This document shows, piece by piece, positions 62,019-64,000 of a stretch of 64,000 bases of DNA. This DNA comes from Brevundimonas sp. A19_0. GTDB lineage: Bacteria; Pseudomonadota; Alphaproteobacteria; Caulobacterales; Caulobacteraceae. Every line of letters starts with the position of its first letter. Position 1 is the first letter of the stretch. The notes beneath the pieces are model-generated. The model did not search any database, was not told the origin of the DNA, and saw only the letters and a list, made by a program, of their open reading frames with translations. The stretch lies in NCBI RefSeq assembly GCF_017744255.1, contig NZ_JAGHQP010000003.1, forward strand, positions 124,001 through 188,000. The letters run 5' to 3'. The position numbers were made by a program, and so were the translations under genes.

Positions 62019-63854
62019 TTATTGGCCCGCGAGCGCAGCCTTCTTTTCTTCCAGCTCCAGCCACTCGGCCTCGATCGCCTCAAGCTGGGCCCGGGCGCGG
62101 GCGGCGTTGGTCATGGCACGGTCGAAGGCTTTGGGATCGCGGGCGTAGAGGTCGGGGTCGGCCAATGTGGCGTCGTGGCGCGCGATGTCGGCCGGCAGGG
62201 TTTCCATAAGGCCCTCGATCTCCTTGAGCCGATGGGCGTCCTTGAACGAGAGTTTGGCAGGCTTCTTCGGAGCCGCAGGAGCCGCCACGCTGGCAGGTGC
62301 CGGGTTTGCGGCGGCGCGCCGGGCGGCCTCGGCGTCCTGGGGGCGCGGGTTGACGCCGGCCTGCAGGAAGCCGGGATTCTGGCGTATGAAGTCGGTCCAG
62401 CCGCCGGGGGTCTCGACGATGTCGCCGCGGCCGTTCATGGCAATGGTGGAGGTGGCGAGGCGGTCGACGAAATCGCGGTCGTGGCTGACCAGGATCAAGG
62501 TCCCGTCATACGACTCGAGCAGCTCTTCCAGCTTGTCGAGAGTGTCCATGTCGAGGTCGTTGGTCGGTTCGTCGAGCACCAGCATATTGGCCGGCTTGGC
62601 CAGCGCCCGGGCCAGCAGCAGGCGGTTTCGCTCGCCGCCCGACAGGGTCGAGATCGGCTGGCGCAACTGGCCCTCCTGGAACAGGAAGTCCTTGGCATAG
62701 GCGGCCACGTGTTTGGACACGCCGCGCACGAGGATGGAGTCGCCGCCGCCGGGGGTGAGCGCGTCCCACAGGGTCGTGTCAGAGCGCAGCCCCTCGCGCG
62801 ACTGGTCGAGGTAGACCGGCTCGAGGTTGGCGCCGAGCTTGACCGTGCCCTGGTCGGGGGCCAGCTCGCCGAGCAGGATCTTGACCAGGGTGGTCTTGCC
62901 CGCGCCGTTGGGGCCGACGATGGCGAGCCGGTCGCCGCGAACGATACGGGTGGTGAAGGGCTTGATGACGGTTCGGTCGCCGAAGGTCTTGGAGACGCCC
63001 TTCAGGTCGGCCACCAGCTTGCCCGACAGGGCGCCCGAGTCGACGCCGAGCTGCAGGTCGCGGGGCACGTCCTTCAGCCGTTCGGCGCGCTCGGCCCGCA
63101 GCGCCGCCAGCGACCGGGCCCGGCCCTCGTTGCGGGTGCGGCGGGCGGTGATGGAGCGGTAGAAGGTCTCGGTCTCGCGCTCGATGGTCTTGGACAGGCG
63201 GCGCAGGGATTCGGCCTCCTCCTCGGTGACCTTGGTGGCCCATTCGTCGAAAGCGTTGAAGCTCTTGTTCAGACTGCGGACGCGGCGGCCTTCCAGCCAG
63301 TGGCAGGTCTGGGTGACGCGATTGAGGAAGGCACGGTCGTGGCTGACGACCAGCACGGCGCAGCGGGCCGAGATCAGCTCTTCCTCGAGCTTTTCGATGG
63401 CCAGAATGTCGAGGTGGTTGGTCGGCTCGTCGAGGAGCATGAGATCCGGCTCTTCGGCGAAGGCCTTGGCTAGGGCGGCGCGGCGGATCTCGCCCCCCGA
63501 CAGATTGACCGCCGGCTTGGCCGGGTCGAGGCCGAAGGTGGCGAGCCAGGATTCGGCGGTCCAGGGCTCGGCCTCGCCAGAGGTGGCATAGTCGAGCAGG
63601 GTATCGCCCGTGATGACGGGTTCCTGGGGTACATTGGCAAAGCGGATGCCGGACTGGACCGCCCGCTCGCCCGAGTCGGGTTCGACCTGGCCCATGATGA
63701 TCTTCATCAGGGTGGATTTGCCGGCACCGTTGCGGCCGACGAGGCAGGCGCGGGTGCGCGGCTCGATCGCGATGTCGACGCCGTCGAACAGGGGACGGGG
63801 GCCGTCCTGGAGACGGACGTCCTTGAGGGCGACAAGAGGAGGGCGCGCGGCCAT
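62019..63854 (-). CDS. uup: ABC-F family ATPase (Uup-like)
   Basis: A 611-aa protein with two ABC cassettes and no membrane segment. Walker A motifs GRNGAGKST and GPNGAGKTT; signatures LSGGEIRR and LSGGERNR; Walker B MLLDEPTNHLD and LVLDEPTNDLD. The linker of about 80 residues and the C-terminal coiled coil (ARARAQLEAIEAEWLELEEKKAAL) match Uup. ABC-F proteins act at the ribosome; Uup also affects transposon excision and replication intermediates. ATG 63854 is the conserved start. A dispersed repeat lies 12 bp upstream. Confidence 0.93.
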   Translation of the reverse strand: MAARPPLVALKDVRLQDGPRPLFDGVDIAIEPRTRACLVGRNGAGKSTLMKIIMGQVEPDSGERAVQSGIRFANVPQEPVITGDTLLDYATSGEAEPWTAESWLATFGLDPAKPAVNLSGGEIRRAALAKAFAEEPDLMLLDEPTNHLDILAIEKLEEELISARCAVLVVSHDRAFLNRVTQTCHWLEGRRVRSLNKSFNAFDEWATKVTEEEAESLRRLSKTIERETETFYRSITARRTRNEGRARSLAALRAERAERLKDVPRDLQLGVDSGALSGKLVADLKGVSKTFGDRTVIKPFTTRIVRGDRLAIVGPNGAGKTTLVKILLGELAPDQGTVKLGANLEPVYLDQSREGLRSDTTLWDALTPGGGDSILVRGVSKHVAAYAKDFLFQEGQLRQPISTLSGGERNRLLLARALAKPANMLVLDEPTNDLDMDTLDKLEELLESYDGTLILVSHDRDFVDRLATSTIAMNGRGDIVETPGGWTDFIRQNPGFLQAGVNPRPQDAEAARRAAANPAPASVAAPAAPKKPAKLSFKDAHRLKEIEGLMETLPADIARHDATLADPDLYARDPKAFDRAMTNAARARAQLEAIEAEWLELEEKKAALAGQ

Positions 63855-63866
63855 GGTGACACCTGG

Positions 63867-63920
63867 ATCCTCCCCTGCGTAGCGGGGGAGGGGGACCACG
63901 CAAGGCGTGGTGGAGGGGGC
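63867..63920. repeat. Dispersed GC-rich repeat, copy 2
   Basis: This copy shares its first 31 positions with the repeat after icd (17148) with two differences, and then carries ACCACG and CGTGGTGGAGGGGGC, a compensatory variation that keeps a second small stem. It lies directly upstream of the uup start codon, so it may sit in the mRNA leader. Confidence 0.7.
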
Positions 63921-64000
63921 GGAAACGAGGGCTGACTTAAGGGGTTCGGTCGAGAGTTTCCACCCTAGTCTGTGTTGAGATGTCCCAGAATGCACTCCGC

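Overview
The window is high-GC DNA (roughly two-thirds G+C) from an alphaproteobacterium of the order Caulobacterales, most likely Brevundimonas or a close relative. The evidence is a full set of Caulobacter-type cell-cycle regulators (CckA, ChpT, CtrA, a DivJ-like kinase, a MucR-family regulator), flagellar genes with CtrA-box-like promoters (TTAA-N7-TTAA variants), GANTC (CcrM) sites at several of these promoters, and families typical of the order (DUF2336, DUF6456, DUF1491, DUF885, YbjN).

Layout. 1-0.9 kb: the 5' end of a pcm-like gene running off the left edge, tRNA-Cys and a DUF983 gene. 0.9-12 kb: a TPR envelope protein, HU, then fliO-fliP and flgB-flgC-fliE diverging from one CtrA-type promoter region, an acyltransferase on the opposite strand, fliQ-fliR-flhB and the hybrid kinase gene cckA. 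12-22 kb: DUF885 protein, small lipoproteins, DUF1176 lipoprotein, icd, two DUF2939 paralogues, a three-gene patch of less familiar genes and a WG-repeat protein. 22-31 kb: alaS, a DCC-family protein, recA with a likely SOS box, a repeat-rich non-coding stretch, a DUF1328 peptide, a GNAT-nitrilase fusion and an M28 peptidase. 31-46 kb: chpT with a CheY-like regulator and cheR, cysQ, prfC, a DUF1570-like metalloprotease-TPR protein, a DivJ-like kinase, sufE, a DnaA-C-like HTH protein with DUF6456, and ctrA. 46-54 kb: GH3 and GH10 glycosidases, with the GH10 gene joined to fliI-fliJ, then cysK and a NADAR protein. 54-64 kb: two DUF2336 genes around mucR, a proline-rich protein, an NMT1-like binding protein, an unfamiliar pair (a gene with a probable CTG start, and a divergent HU) and an ABC-F ATPase.

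How the genes fit together. CckA to ChpT to CtrA is the known phosphorelay controlling cell cycle and flagellar class II genes in this order. Here all three members, a DivJ-like upstream kinase and several likely CtrA targets (fliOP/flgBC-fliE, fliQR-flhB, fliIJ, the proline-rich/DUF2336 operon) lie within about 50 kb. The ctrA promoter has four GANTC sites in 45 bp. The least explained parts are the proline-rich/DUF2336/mucR block, the CTG-start plus HU-like pair, and the xylanase attached to the fliI operon. I see no prophage, insertion sequence, CRISPR array or rRNA.
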